64,000 nt of DNA from Betaproteobacteria bacterium UKL13-2 (GTDB lineage: Bacteria > Pseudomonadota > Gammaproteobacteria > Burkholderiales > Usitatibacteraceae): contig CP012157.1 in the NCBI GenBank assembly GCA_001602455.1, positions 1,855,733 to 1,919,732 on the forward strand, in the 5' to 3' direction. The notes beneath the pieces were generated by a model. The model was not told the origin of the DNA. It searched no databases and saw only the letters and a program-made list of their open reading frames with translations. This document shows, in pieces, positions 17,479 to 25,745 of this stretch (its first letter is position 1; every line of letters begins with the position of its first letter). The translations under genes and the position numbers were made by a program.

Positions 17479-18038
17479 TTCGCACGCTCCGGCGATTGTG
17501 GAGGCGGCGGCTGATCCTGCGCGTTGCCGATCTCCAATGGCACCAAATACGGACGGATCATGGAAATCGTCCCGCTGCCCTCCAAGGCGATTCCGCCAAA
17601 AATGGTTGAGGCATCTTCAGGAACCTCGACCTTAACGACGATCGTTACCCAGTCGCTGGTGCCCGTCAGAGGCCGGTCTTCCATGTCGTCAATTCGCCAG
17701 CCCATCTGGCCCGGCTTATCGACTCTGAGCCACAGGCGTGCTCTGTCCGAAACATTCTCAACTTTCACTTGCGCGAACAGACGAACCGCCTTGCCGCGCA
17801 GGCCATCCAGCGGAAAATTGAATCGTGCCGCAACGTAACCGGGGGCCGCTGAGGTGCAACGCAGCGTCACTGGGCGCGGAGACGTCAGGGATGGGCGCTT
17901 GCCCGCAAATGCTTTGCAGTTTGCGGTGTCGGCGCGCGTGCTGGCCCATCCCCAGCCGTCAGGTAACGGCTTTTCGCCGCTCCATTCCTGGGCGGCCCAA
18001 GCGATCAGGCAGGCTAACAAAAGAATCGAAACACGCAC
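17475..18038 (-). CDS. Exported protein with a carbohydrate-binding-like beta-sandwich domain, first gene of the LytS/LytTR operon
   Basis: A roughly 187-residue protein if it starts at GTG 18038. A hydrophobic N-terminal segment (ILLLACLIAWAAQEWSG) acts as signal or anchor. The body (about 75-170) contains LRGKAVRLFAQVKVENVSDR, LWLRVDKPG, RPLTGTSDWVTIVVKVEVPE and a GSGTISM close, a pattern seen in beta-sandwich domains attached to LytTR and kinase systems and resembling galactose-binding folds. The frame is open to 18368, but that extension is Pro/His-rich and crosses a G-run, so it is not trusted. The ATGA overlap with the kinase suggests it is the sensor or ligand-binding partner of that kinase, which itself lacks a sensor domain. 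Confidence 0.68.
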   Translation of the reverse strand: MRVSILLLACLIAWAAQEWSGEKPLPDGWGWASTRADTANCKAFAGKRPSLTSPRPVTLRCTSAAPGYVAARFNFPLDGLRGKAVRLFAQVKVENVSDRARLWLRVDKPGQMGWRIDDMEDRPLTGTSDWVTIVVKVEVPEDASTIFGGIALEGSGTISMIRPYLVPLEIGNAQDQPPPPQSPERAK

Positions 18039-18457
18039 GTCAGCGAATAAAAGATGGCGATGAGAGTCGTAAGGATAGTCGAGACGAGCGCGGGTTGAAA
18101 CGACTGCGGGATAAGCGGCGGTTTGACGCGACGAACAGCGCACATCGTTTTGGTGGCACGTAAGCCCCACTTGATGAGCCAACGTAGCATCGGTTTTTTT
18201 GGGGGGGTGGGGGTTTTGGGGGTTGTGCCGATGTGGTGCCGGTGTTGCACCATGAGGTGCTGTGCCTCTATCCGGTGGGCGATCGGCGGAATCGTCTCGC
18301 CCGACCGGCCACCTCGCACGGCAGTCGGCGTTACGGCCACAGTCTGGGTTCGACATTCCGCAGTTCATCGCGCTTTTACTTAATTTCGTCTACTGTGGAT
18401 TGAGCTGGCTTCCCACAATGCGCAAACTCTCGCCACCCCTTAAACTGGAGTCAGTCA
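18039..18457. other. Divergent promoter region with a G-run
   Basis: Separates the LytS/LytTR operon from the subtilase gene. It contains a plus-strand G-rich tract at 18201-18222 (runs of seven, five and five G split by T or TTTT) directly after seven T. Such a tract could form a G-quadruplex on the plus strand. No gene is called. Confidence 0.5.
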
Positions 18458-20305
18458 ATGAAGCTACGTCCCATCGCCGCGATTGTTTCAACACTACTGG
18501 CAGGTGTTGCCTGCCCTGCCATCGCCGCGCCTACGTCGGTCGAATTTTCGGTCGCATCGCCCATTATTCAAGCCGAACGCAAGGTCATTGCCAGCGCGGA
18601 TCAGCTTCCGCGCAGAAGTTACCAAATTAGCAAACTGCCGAGTGAGCTGATTGAAGCGCCGAAATCAGAGTTGGAGGCGGTTATTGCAGCAGTTGATAAA
18701 GACTTAGCCGCCGATCTGGCGGAGTTTGATATTCGCGACCGTGCCACCAGAACGGGCATGATCGGTGCTCGCGCACAGATCGCCATCTATCGCGGCGATT
18801 TTGCAAAAGCGATTCAGTATCTGCGCGATATCCGCAGCCAACAGGAAAAGGAAGCCGACAAACTCATGAGCGGGGTTTCTGCTGAAATCATCATGGGTGT
18901 GCGGCAAAAGGGTGGTAGCGACGAAGCGCAAAAAGCGGCCGTGAAAGCCGCCGTTGCTGAGGCATGGGGAAAGATGCCTTGGAGTGTGGTGGGCGATGCA
19001 ATGAAAAACACCAAGGGTGGCTTGGAACTCATGTCCAAAAATGTCACCATCGGTTCGATCAAAAGTGGGCTTGACCCTGCGGTGACGAACCTGAAGTTCA
19101 ATGTGCCTGTAAGTATCGTTACCTCAATCGTTAGCGTTCGCAACGCCTTTGATCACTCCCTGCCATTTCGTGATGACATGGTCGCCGTGTTGCAGAACAT
19201 CGTCGATAAAAATCAGGTCGCGAAGGTTGATGTCTGGAGCGAGCGTTTGGTTAACTTGCCGGAATCCGCAAAGGGTAAGCCAGTCGTCATCGGCATTTGG
19301 GATAGCGGTACCGATGTTGATTTATTCAAGCCAGCGGCGATGCGCGGCATCGCTTTTGATAAAGACGCGAATCCAACGACCTCTCTGGTGCGCCCGATGG
19401 GTGAAGCGAGTTCGCGTATGGCGAGTCTGAAGCAATACATGAAGGGTTCGCTTGATCTGCGTGCCGCAATCGACTCAGCCGATGCGCGTGCGCTCAAACA
19501 GCGTATCGGCACGCTCAAGCAGGACGAAGTGAAACAGTTTCAAGAAGACCTCTCAGCACTCGGAATGTGGGCGCATGGCACCGCCGTTACGGGTATCGCC
19601 GTCGAGGGGAATCCGTTCGCACGCATCACCGCAGTGGCGATGCATTGGGATAACGCGGTTATCCCGCAACTGCCGACCGAAGCCTCTGCGAAGCGCACGG
19701 CTGCCGCCTATACCGCCGCAGTGGAAAGCTTCAAAAAAGCCGGCGCACGAGTCGTCAACATGAGCTGGCGTTACGGCTCGACCGCGTATGAGGGTGCGCT
19801 GGCGTTCCACAACGTCGGTAAAAACGCAGAGGAGCGCAAGTCGCTCGCGATCAAGTTGTTTGATATCGAAAAAGCAGCGCTTCACAACGCAATTAAGAAT
19901 GCACCAGAGATCTTGTTCGTGGCTGGGTCGGGAAATGAAGACAACAGCGCCGACTTCGCACAGTACATTCCGGCGGGCTTTGAACTGCCAAACCTTATTA
20001 CGGCGGGTGCGGTTGATCAGGCTGGAACTGAGACAAGCTTTTCGACCTTCGGTAAAACGGTGGTGGTACACGCAAATGGCTTCGAGGTGAATACCTATAT
20101 TCCAGGCGGCGAGAAGCTAAAGTTTTCTGGCACGTCAATGGCATCGCCGCAAGTTGCAAACCTCGCTGGGAAGCTGTTTGCGATGAAACCGGAACTCACG
20201 CCGGTTGAAGTCAAAGCGCTGATCCTGAGGGGCGCTGAGCGCAAGGGGCGTGTGAATTTGATCAGCCCGAAGCTCACCCTGAAGGAAGCAGGAATTTCAA
20301 TGTAG
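18458..20305 (+). CDS. Exported S8 (subtilisin-type) serine protease
   Basis: A 615-residue secreted protease. ATG 18458 has GGAG upstream, and a signal peptide ends near AIAAP (about residue 26). A helical, unassigned N-terminal region of about 245 residues comes first, then the peptidase domain with the triad Asp about 282 (GIWDSGTDVDLF), His about 372 (WAHGTAVTGIA) and Ser about 559 (SGTSMASPQVANLAG); the oxyanion Asn lies in VAGSGNEDNS. The long N-terminal region is larger than a usual I9 propeptide. An insertion of about 80 residues lies between Asp and His. It ends shortly before an R1 repeat. Confidence 0.92.
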   Translation: MKLRPIAAIVSTLLAGVACPAIAAPTSVEFSVASPIIQAERKVIASADQLPRRSYQISKLPSELIEAPKSELEAVIAAVDKDLAADLAEFDIRDRATRTGMIGARAQIAIYRGDFAKAIQYLRDIRSQQEKEADKLMSGVSAEIIMGVRQKGGSDEAQKAAVKAAVAEAWGKMPWSVVGDAMKNTKGGLELMSKNVTIGSIKSGLDPAVTNLKFNVPVSIVTSIVSVRNAFDHSLPFRDDMVAVLQNIVDKNQVAKVDVWSERLVNLPESAKGKPVVIGIWDSGTDVDLFKPAAMRGIAFDKDANPTTSLVRPMGEASSRMASLKQYMKGSLDLRAAIDSADARALKQRIGTLKQDEVKQFQEDLSALGMWAHGTAVTGIAVEGNPFARITAVAMHWDNAVIPQLPTEASAKRTAAAYTAAVESFKKAGARVVNMSWRYGSTAYEGALAFHNVGKNAEERKSLAIKLFDIEKAALHNAIKNAPEILFVAGSGNEDNSADFAQYIPAGFELPNLITAGAVDQAGTETSFSTFGKTVVVHANGFEVNTYIPGGEKLKFSGTSMASPQVANLAGKLFAMKPELTPVEVKALILRGAERKGRVNLISPKLTLKEAGISM

Positions 20306-20313
20306 TTGTCACA

Positions 20314-20649
20314 CCTGAACATTTGATGGGGGCGTGTTTGAAAGCGCGGGTGGGCGAGCGTTTTTCTACCCGGCCGACCGAGGTATCGCGGGCTATATCT
20401 CGGTCGGCGTCGACTTACCTAAATGCGTCCTCAATCGCACGGCTTGTGGGCGATGTGCGAGCCTCAGCGCTGGGAATCAACATAGGCGCAATTTGCACAT
20501 GACCGAGAAGGCTGCGGTTGGTGCAAAACGGACTTGGCCCTGCACAAGCATGAGGAAATCTTGCGCGGCGAGGTGTGTGTCTGGGAGGTTGAGACGATCT
20601 GCGCTAATACTGGCCAGATGTGACGCTACCCGTGAAGTATTCAGACTAA
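20314..20649. repeat. R1 element copy f (diverged, non-standard interior)
   Basis: Left end ACCTGAACATTTGATGGGG with the standard arm (GCGTGTTTGAAAGCGCGGGTG), and a right end at about 20630-20649 (ACCCGTGAAGTATTCAGACTA). The interior does not match the other copies. It includes a plus-strand open stretch ending at the TGA near 20624 that reads CGWCKTDLALHKHEEILRG, which could be a captured gene fragment. Confidence 0.6.
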
Positions 20650-20685
20650 TTTATTTGATTCATGGGTGTCCCGTGCGGTGCTGGA

Positions 20686-20908
20686 CTAGCCTGAATATTT
20701 CATGGGTCGGCCGTTGCTTAGAAGGTCGTTGCCTCTGGGCGAGTGGACGGCACCGTATTTGCCATCGCAGTTGATAAAAACGCGCCTTCCTCCCGTACGT
20801 ACTTGGCAAACACGGCTCGCGATGCTGTGGTCGGTCAGGCGAAAAATCGCTCGCCCGTTCACCTACTGACCCGCTTTTGAATGCGTCCCCATGAAATGTT
20901 CAGGCTAG
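20686..20908 (-). repeat. R1 element copy g (223 bp)
   Basis: CTAGCCTGAATATTTCATGG at the left and CCCATGAAATGTTCAGGCTAG at the right are good inverted ends with CTAG on each side. The interior matches copy a but is shorter (about 90 bp missing). Confidence 0.92.
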
Positions 20909-20993
20909 AATAGGCGATACCGTGCCTGATTAGGGCGGATTAGATGGTTCGTTCTGATGCGGTATAGAGCATTTACTGCCCCGCCTACTGCGA

Positions 20994-22196
20994 GTGAAAA
21001 TATTGAGCAAGTCCAAGCAGCCCTCTGATGCGCATGGTTTAGTTACCGACCTACAAGGCGCTAGCAGGCTTGCTGTGGCGACCGTTTCAGGTATCGTTGA
21101 CGTGGTCGATTCCATGCACAGAAACATTCGTGGCTTGTCGCCGATTGTCGGGGCAGGACAGGTGGGGCCGACGACTGGAATCACTGGGTTTGTGTACAGG
21201 CGCATTCGCGGTGTTACCCATACCATCGGCGGCGGCATTGATGCGGCGTTGACTCGGCTTGCAAGGGGCTCACCGCAAAGATACAGATCACGTAATAGCG
21301 CCGCCACCCGCGCAGCCCTTAACGGTCTGTGTGGTGATTATCTCGCCGACAAAGGAAATCCACTCGCCATTCGAATGTCACTTTATTCAGGGGATTCTGC
21401 GGTTTCGCTAGATCGGGATGCGCTGTCTGCTCGTTTCAGTCAGGGAGAGTTTGTTCACACCGGTCGAATCGTCGTCATGATTCACGGACTATGTATGAAC
21501 GACTTGCAATGGGCCACGTCCGATCACGACCACCGTTCGCCGCTCGCGACGACGCAGGAGTCGACTGTTCTTAGCTTGCTGTACAACTCCGGGCGACACG
21601 TTTATGAGAACGGCCTCGATTTGGCGGCGATGTTAGAAGTGCTGTACCTGAACTGGCCGGTGCCGATCATTGAAGTCGTTTTTGTTTGTCACAGTATGGG
21701 TGGCTTGGTGGCGCGTAGTGCGGCTATGCAGGCGGAGAACGGCAGGATGAAGTGGCGATCAGCCCTAAAGGCGATCGTGTTCTTGGGGACGCCACATTTG
21801 GGGGCACCACTCGAGCAAGGCGCCGCGTTTATGCTGCGCTTGCTTTCTGCTAGCCCTTATGCAGCGCCGATTGCATCGGTGGGGATGGCGAGAAGTGCGG
21901 GAATTAAAGATCTACGATATGGCCGGGTACAAAAAACGAATTCGCTGGCAAGCGCGGCCCGTATAAAACCACCGGATCGAGTCCGTTGCCTTTTGATCGC
22001 CGCCACGGTCTCGGCGCCGTTTAACAAGGTGGGTGCTGAAACGAAGCGTTGTCGCGGGGATGGCCTTGTGCCCCGTGGAAGCGCGCTAGGCTTGGGCGTT
22101 TCAGCGCTAGATCAGGCTACTTTCTTTAATATGAATCACTTTGAGTTGCTCAGCAGCAGGGCGGTATGTGACAAAATCATCTCGTGGCTAGCCTGA
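20994..22196 (+). CDS. Lipase/esterase-like alpha/beta hydrolase
   Basis: A 400-residue cytosolic alpha/beta hydrolase of the triacylglycerol-lipase/PGAP1-like type. The motif RIVVMIHGLCMND carries the HG oxyanion element, and the nucleophile is Ser about 234 in CHSMGGLVARSA; the phrase VFLGTPHLGAPLEQG is typical of this group. Asp in GDGLVPRGSA and His in NMNHFELL are the likely rest of the triad. The N-terminal 130 residues are less conserved and contain a segment like those of PHA-associated or lipase proteins. The start is GTG at 20994. The last two codons and the TGA stop come from the left end of an R1 repeat. Confidence 0.82.
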   Translation: MKILSKSKQPSDAHGLVTDLQGASRLAVATVSGIVDVVDSMHRNIRGLSPIVGAGQVGPTTGITGFVYRRIRGVTHTIGGGIDAALTRLARGSPQRYRSRNSAATRAALNGLCGDYLADKGNPLAIRMSLYSGDSAVSLDRDALSARFSQGEFVHTGRIVVMIHGLCMNDLQWATSDHDHRSPLATTQESTVLSLLYNSGRHVYENGLDLAAMLEVLYLNWPVPIIEVVFVCHSMGGLVARSAAMQAENGRMKWRSALKAIVFLGTPHLGAPLEQGAAFMLRLLSASPYAAPIASVGMARSAGIKDLRYGRVQKTNSLASAARIKPPDRVRCLLIAATVSAPFNKVGAETKRCRGDGLVPRGSALGLGVSALDQATFFNMNHFELLSSRAVCDKIISWLA

Positions 22197-22364
22197 ACAT
22201 TTCATGGGGCGCGTTCGAAACCGGGTGAGTGGCCGTCTAATCGCCCGAGAGCGAACGTGCCGCATGGGTTCATCACAGAAGAGCAACAATCAAAATTGGT
22301 TTACCAATCGCCAAGAGGCAACGTCCCTTGGAGCAGCGGGCGACCCGTGAAATGCTCAGGCTAG
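22188..22364 (+). repeat. R1 element copy h (177 bp)
   Basis: CTAGCCTGAACATTTCATGG at 22188 and GTGAAATGCTCAGGCTAG ending at 22364. The interior keeps the right arm (AATCGCCAAGAGGCAACGTC) but has lost the GATAAAAA part. The preceding lipase-like gene ends inside the left terminal repeat. Confidence 0.92.
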
Positions 22365-22431
22365 AGACACAAAGACATCGCTGAAAATCGCGAGACGATG
22401 CTGACAATCGTAGTTTCTTTCGAGGATTCCT

Positions 22432-22578
22432 ATGGCAAAACCGAACTATCAGTTTGAAAAACGTCAGCGCGAGCTTGAAAAGAAGAAAAAGAAAGAAGAA
22501 AAACTCGCGAAACGTTCTGCGCCAACCGACACTCCGCCGCCGAATCCAGAGCCATCAGCAGACCCCGCGCAGCAATAG
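22432..22578 (+). CDS. Small basic protein of the MAKPNY type (48 aa)
   Basis: A 48-residue protein from ATG 22432 (GAGGA seven bases upstream) to TAG 22578. It starts MAKPNYQFEKRQRELEKKKK and is rich in Lys/Glu, then has a short Pro/Ser tail. It is probably a charged helix with a flexible tail. Small proteins with this opening are common in Burkholderiales genomes; the function is unknown. It lies between two R1 repeats. Confidence 0.72.
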   Translation: MAKPNYQFEKRQRELEKKKKKEEKLAKRSAPTDTPPPNPEPSADPAQQ

Positions 22579-22586
22579 TGTCCTTA

Positions 22587-22656
22587 CTAGCCTGAACATT
22601 TCATGGGCGCGTTCGAAAGCGGGTGAGCGAGCGACCCGACGAAATACTCAGGCTAG
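22587..22656. repeat. R1 element copy i (70 bp, ends only)
   Basis: CTAGCCTGAACATTTCATGG and GACGAAATACTCAGGCTAG enclose only some 30 bp. The right CTAG (22653-22656) contains the TAG stop of the minus-strand RND transporter gene. Confidence 0.93.
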
Positions 22657-25600
22657 CCCGGTTTCGGGTCACCCTCAAGCCTCAACGGGCCCTTGCCGGA
22701 CCAGCGATCTAGCGCTAGGTAGATTACCGGCGTAATGAAGAGTGTAATGACTTGAGAGAAGATGAGTCCGCCCACAACCGCGAGCCCGAGTGGCTGGCGA
22801 AGCTCTGCACCGGCACCTAGGCCAAGCGCAATCGGCAGGGCTCCCATCAGCGCGGCGAGTGTGGTCATCATGATGGGGCGAAATCGCAGCACGCATGCGG
22901 CTCGAATTGCATCCTCGGGTCTCATGCCTTTTGTTCGCTGTGCGTCTAGTGCGAAGTCGATCATCATGATGGCGTTTTTCTTGACGATACCGATCAGCAT
23001 GATGATGCCGATTGTGGCAATGATTGAAAGATCCATATTGAAAATCCACAGCGTCACCAAAGCGCCGACCGCCGCAGATGGGAGACCCGCGAGAATGGTG
23101 AGCGGATGGATGTAGCTTTCATACAGCACGCCTAATAAGACGTAGATGACCAAGAGTGCTGCCACGATCAGCACAACCTGACTACTCTGCGATGATTGGA
23201 AGGCTGCGGCATCGCCACCCCATGCGGTGAGAACGGTCGGTGGCATCTTTAGCTCATTTCGGAAGGCTTCGATCTTCTTCGCGGCATCGCCCAGAGGGGC
23301 GTTTGCTGCAAGGTTGAAGGAAACCGTCAGCGCCTCAAGTTGACCTGCGTGGTTGATGGCAGTGGCACCAACTTCACGCTTCGCAGCCCCCAATGCTGAT
23401 AGCGGGACAAGCTTACCGGACTTCGATCTGACGAAAATCTTTGCGAACGCGCTCTCATCTGCACGATCCTCGCTGCCGACTTGCATGATGACTTGGTAGC
23501 TGTCAACCGAGGTGTAGATGGTGCCAATTTGTCTTTCGCCAAACGCCGAGTACATTGCGGTGCGGATATCGGCTACATTGACCCCCATTGCGTTTGCACG
23601 TTCACGGTCAATTTCGAACCGGGCTTGGAGACCCTTGAACTGCGCGTCACTGGTCACATCGCGAAAGATAGGGTCAGTACGCATCAGCGCCATCATTCCG
23701 TCAGCAGCGCGCCTCAAATCTTCTGCGTTCACACTTTTTAGGGTGTACTGGTAGCGCGCTTTACTTGGCCTTCCGCCGAGTCTCAGGTTTTGCAACGGAT
23801 TGAAGAACATATTGAGCCCCGGTATGGCGCGCGTTTCTTTACGCAGACTCTCCACCACTTTATCCATCGGAGGACGTTCTCCGCGCGGCTTTAATGAAAT
23901 AAACACGCGCCCTGAGTTACTGTCGGTTGCCGTCAGAATTACAGTATCTACGGCTGGGTTTGCGCGGATGACATCATTTGCTTTCTGTAGCAGTATCGAT
24001 ACTGCCGGGTACGAAATATCCTCCACGGCCTCGGCAGTCGCCAGAATTTGCCCAATGTCTTCGTTCGGAAAGAAGCCTTTAGGCAGTACATAGAACAGCC
24101 AAATGGATAGTGCGAGCGTACCGACTGCGACCAGCATCACCGATTTTCTATATCTTAGGCAACGATCCAGATTGCGCTCATAGAGGCCGAGTACCCATTG
24201 AAAAATGCGCTCGAACCAAGCCGTGATTCGCATCGCACGATCCGTTTCCGCGTGTGGCTTCAAGAAGCGGCTTGCAAGCATTGGGATGAGCGTCAGCGAT
24301 ACCATTGCCGACACCAAGACCGAAATACCCACGACGACTGCAAACTCATGAAAAAGCAAGCCAATTACGCCGGGCATGAAGAAGATCGGAATAAATACTG
24401 CGACTAGCGAAACCGAAATGGACACAATCGTAAAGCTCATTTCACGTGCGCCCCGCAATGAAGCCTCAAAAGGTTCCATCCCTTCTTCCATATGTCGGAC
24501 GATGTTTTCTAAAACGACGATGGCATCATCAACGACGAGCCCCACCGCAAGAGTGATGGCCAAGAGTGACACGTTATCAAGGCTATAGCCCAACCAAAAT
24601 ACGATCGCTAAAGTCCCAAAAAGCGAAATCGGGAGCGATAGCGCGGGGATGAACGTCGCCATGGCGTGCCGCAAGAACAGAAAGATCACCAGCACGACGA
24701 GTACGACGGTCAGCCCAAGCGTCAATTGAACATCATGGATTGACTCTCTAATTGACTGGGAGCGGTCATTGCGTAACTTGAGCTCAACCGACGAGGGCAT
24801 TTGCTCTACAAGCTTCGGCAGCATTGCCTTCACTGCATCGACCGTGGCTACAGTGTTGGCGTCTGGCTGGCGCTGGATCGCCATGCTGATGGCTCGCTCA
24901 CCGTTGGCCCAGCTTGATGTTTTGATGTTCTCGACGCTGTCTTCAACCTGAGCTAGGTCTGAAAGGCGGATAGGATTGCCTGTAGGTGAGTTTGCGATAA
25001 TCAATTTCGCGAAATCGGCTGCTCTCGTCAACTGCTTATTTGCCGTAATCACCAAGGTTTGCCGCGGCCCCTCTAACGTGCCGACTGGTGAATTTGCGTT
25101 CGCCGTGCGAATTGCCGACGCCACGTCTTCCATCGTTAGGCCGCGAACTGCAGCGGCCTCAGGGTCCACTCTTACCCGTACTGCAAACTTTTTTTGGCCG
25201 TTGATATTGACCTGGGCGACGCCGGGTAGGGTGGACAGCGATGGGGCGATCAGGTTGTCGGCATAGCTGTTAAGGTCGGAAAGGGACATTGATGGTGACA
25301 TCAAAGTCAAAAACAAAATAGGTGCATCCGCCGGATTGACTTTTCGGTAGGACGGGAGCGAGGTCATTTCGAGCGGGAGCGCACGTTGTGCCCGAAGCAG
25401 TGCCGCTTGGACATCCACTGATGCGGCGTCAATATTTCGATCTTGGTCAAACTCAAGTGTGATCTGAGTATTGCCGAGGCTGCTCGTGGAGTTCATTGCC
25501 GCGACGCCTGCGATGGTGGAAAACTGACGCTCAAGCGGCGTTGCGACAGAGGCTGACATGGTTTCTGGGCTTGCTCCAGGCAGAGAGGCAGAAACTTGAA

Positions 25601-25733
25601 TGGTTGGTGTATCGTATTGCGGAAGTGCTGAGATGGGAAACTTGGAATAGGCCAAGACGCCAGCGACGACGACGGCTGCGTTAAGCAGCACCGTCATAAC
25701 AGGTCTTCTGATGCATAACTCAGAGATATTCAT
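22653..25733 (-). CDS. RND efflux pump inner-membrane transporter (HAE1/AcrB-MdtBC type)
   Basis: A 1026-residue proton-driven exporter forming the inner-membrane trimer of a tripartite drug efflux pump. It has the full RND layout: TM1 at about 12-30, a large periplasmic porter domain, TM2-6 with the proton-relay Asp pair in AVGLVVDDAIVVLENI, a second porter/docking domain from about 540-850 and the last five TM helices (VLLGVLYESYIHPLTI, GIVKKNAIMMIDFA). The short form and NISELCIRRPVM opening match MdtB/MdtC-like members. The adaptor gene is 12 bp upstream in the same operon. No outer-membrane factor is adjacent. The stop codon lies in the CTAG flank of an R1 repeat. Confidence 0.94.
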   Translation of the reverse strand: MNISELCIRRPVMTVLLNAAVVVAGVLAYSKFPISALPQYDTPTIQVSASLPGASPETMSASVATPLERQFSTIAGVAAMNSTSSLGNTQITLEFDQDRNIDAASVDVQAALLRAQRALPLEMTSLPSYRKVNPADAPILFLTLMSPSMSLSDLNSYADNLIAPSLSTLPGVAQVNINGQKKFAVRVRVDPEAAAVRGLTMEDVASAIRTANANSPVGTLEGPRQTLVITANKQLTRAADFAKLIIANSPTGNPIRLSDLAQVEDSVENIKTSSWANGERAISMAIQRQPDANTVATVDAVKAMLPKLVEQMPSSVELKLRNDRSQSIRESIHDVQLTLGLTVVLVVLVIFLFLRHAMATFIPALSLPISLFGTLAIVFWLGYSLDNVSLLAITLAVGLVVDDAIVVLENIVRHMEEGMEPFEASLRGAREMSFTIVSISVSLVAVFIPIFFMPGVIGLLFHEFAVVVGISVLVSAMVSLTLIPMLASRFLKPHAETDRAMRITAWFERIFQWVLGLYERNLDRCLRYRKSVMLVAVGTLALSIWLFYVLPKGFFPNEDIGQILATAEAVEDISYPAVSILLQKANDVIRANPAVDTVILTATDSNSGRVFISLKPRGERPPMDKVVESLRKETRAIPGLNMFFNPLQNLRLGGRPSKARYQYTLKSVNAEDLRRAADGMMALMRTDPIFRDVTSDAQFKGLQARFEIDRERANAMGVNVADIRTAMYSAFGERQIGTIYTSVDSYQVIMQVGSEDRADESAFAKIFVRSKSGKLVPLSALGAAKREVGATAINHAGQLEALTVSFNLAANAPLGDAAKKIEAFRNELKMPPTVLTAWGGDAAAFQSSQSSQVVLIVAALLVIYVLLGVLYESYIHPLTILAGLPSAAVGALVTLWIFNMDLSIIATIGIIMLIGIVKKNAIMMIDFALDAQRTKGMRPEDAIRAACVLRFRPIMMTTLAALMGALPIALGLGAGAELRQPLGLAVVGGLIFSQVITLFITPVIYLALDRWSGKGPLRLEGDPKPG

Positions 25734-25745
25734 GGCCGTCTCCGA

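Noticed and set aside
18039-18368. Longer N-terminus for the first gene of the LytS/LytTR operon
   Set aside because: The extension is Pro/His/Arg-rich, crosses a G-run and would bury the signal peptide.
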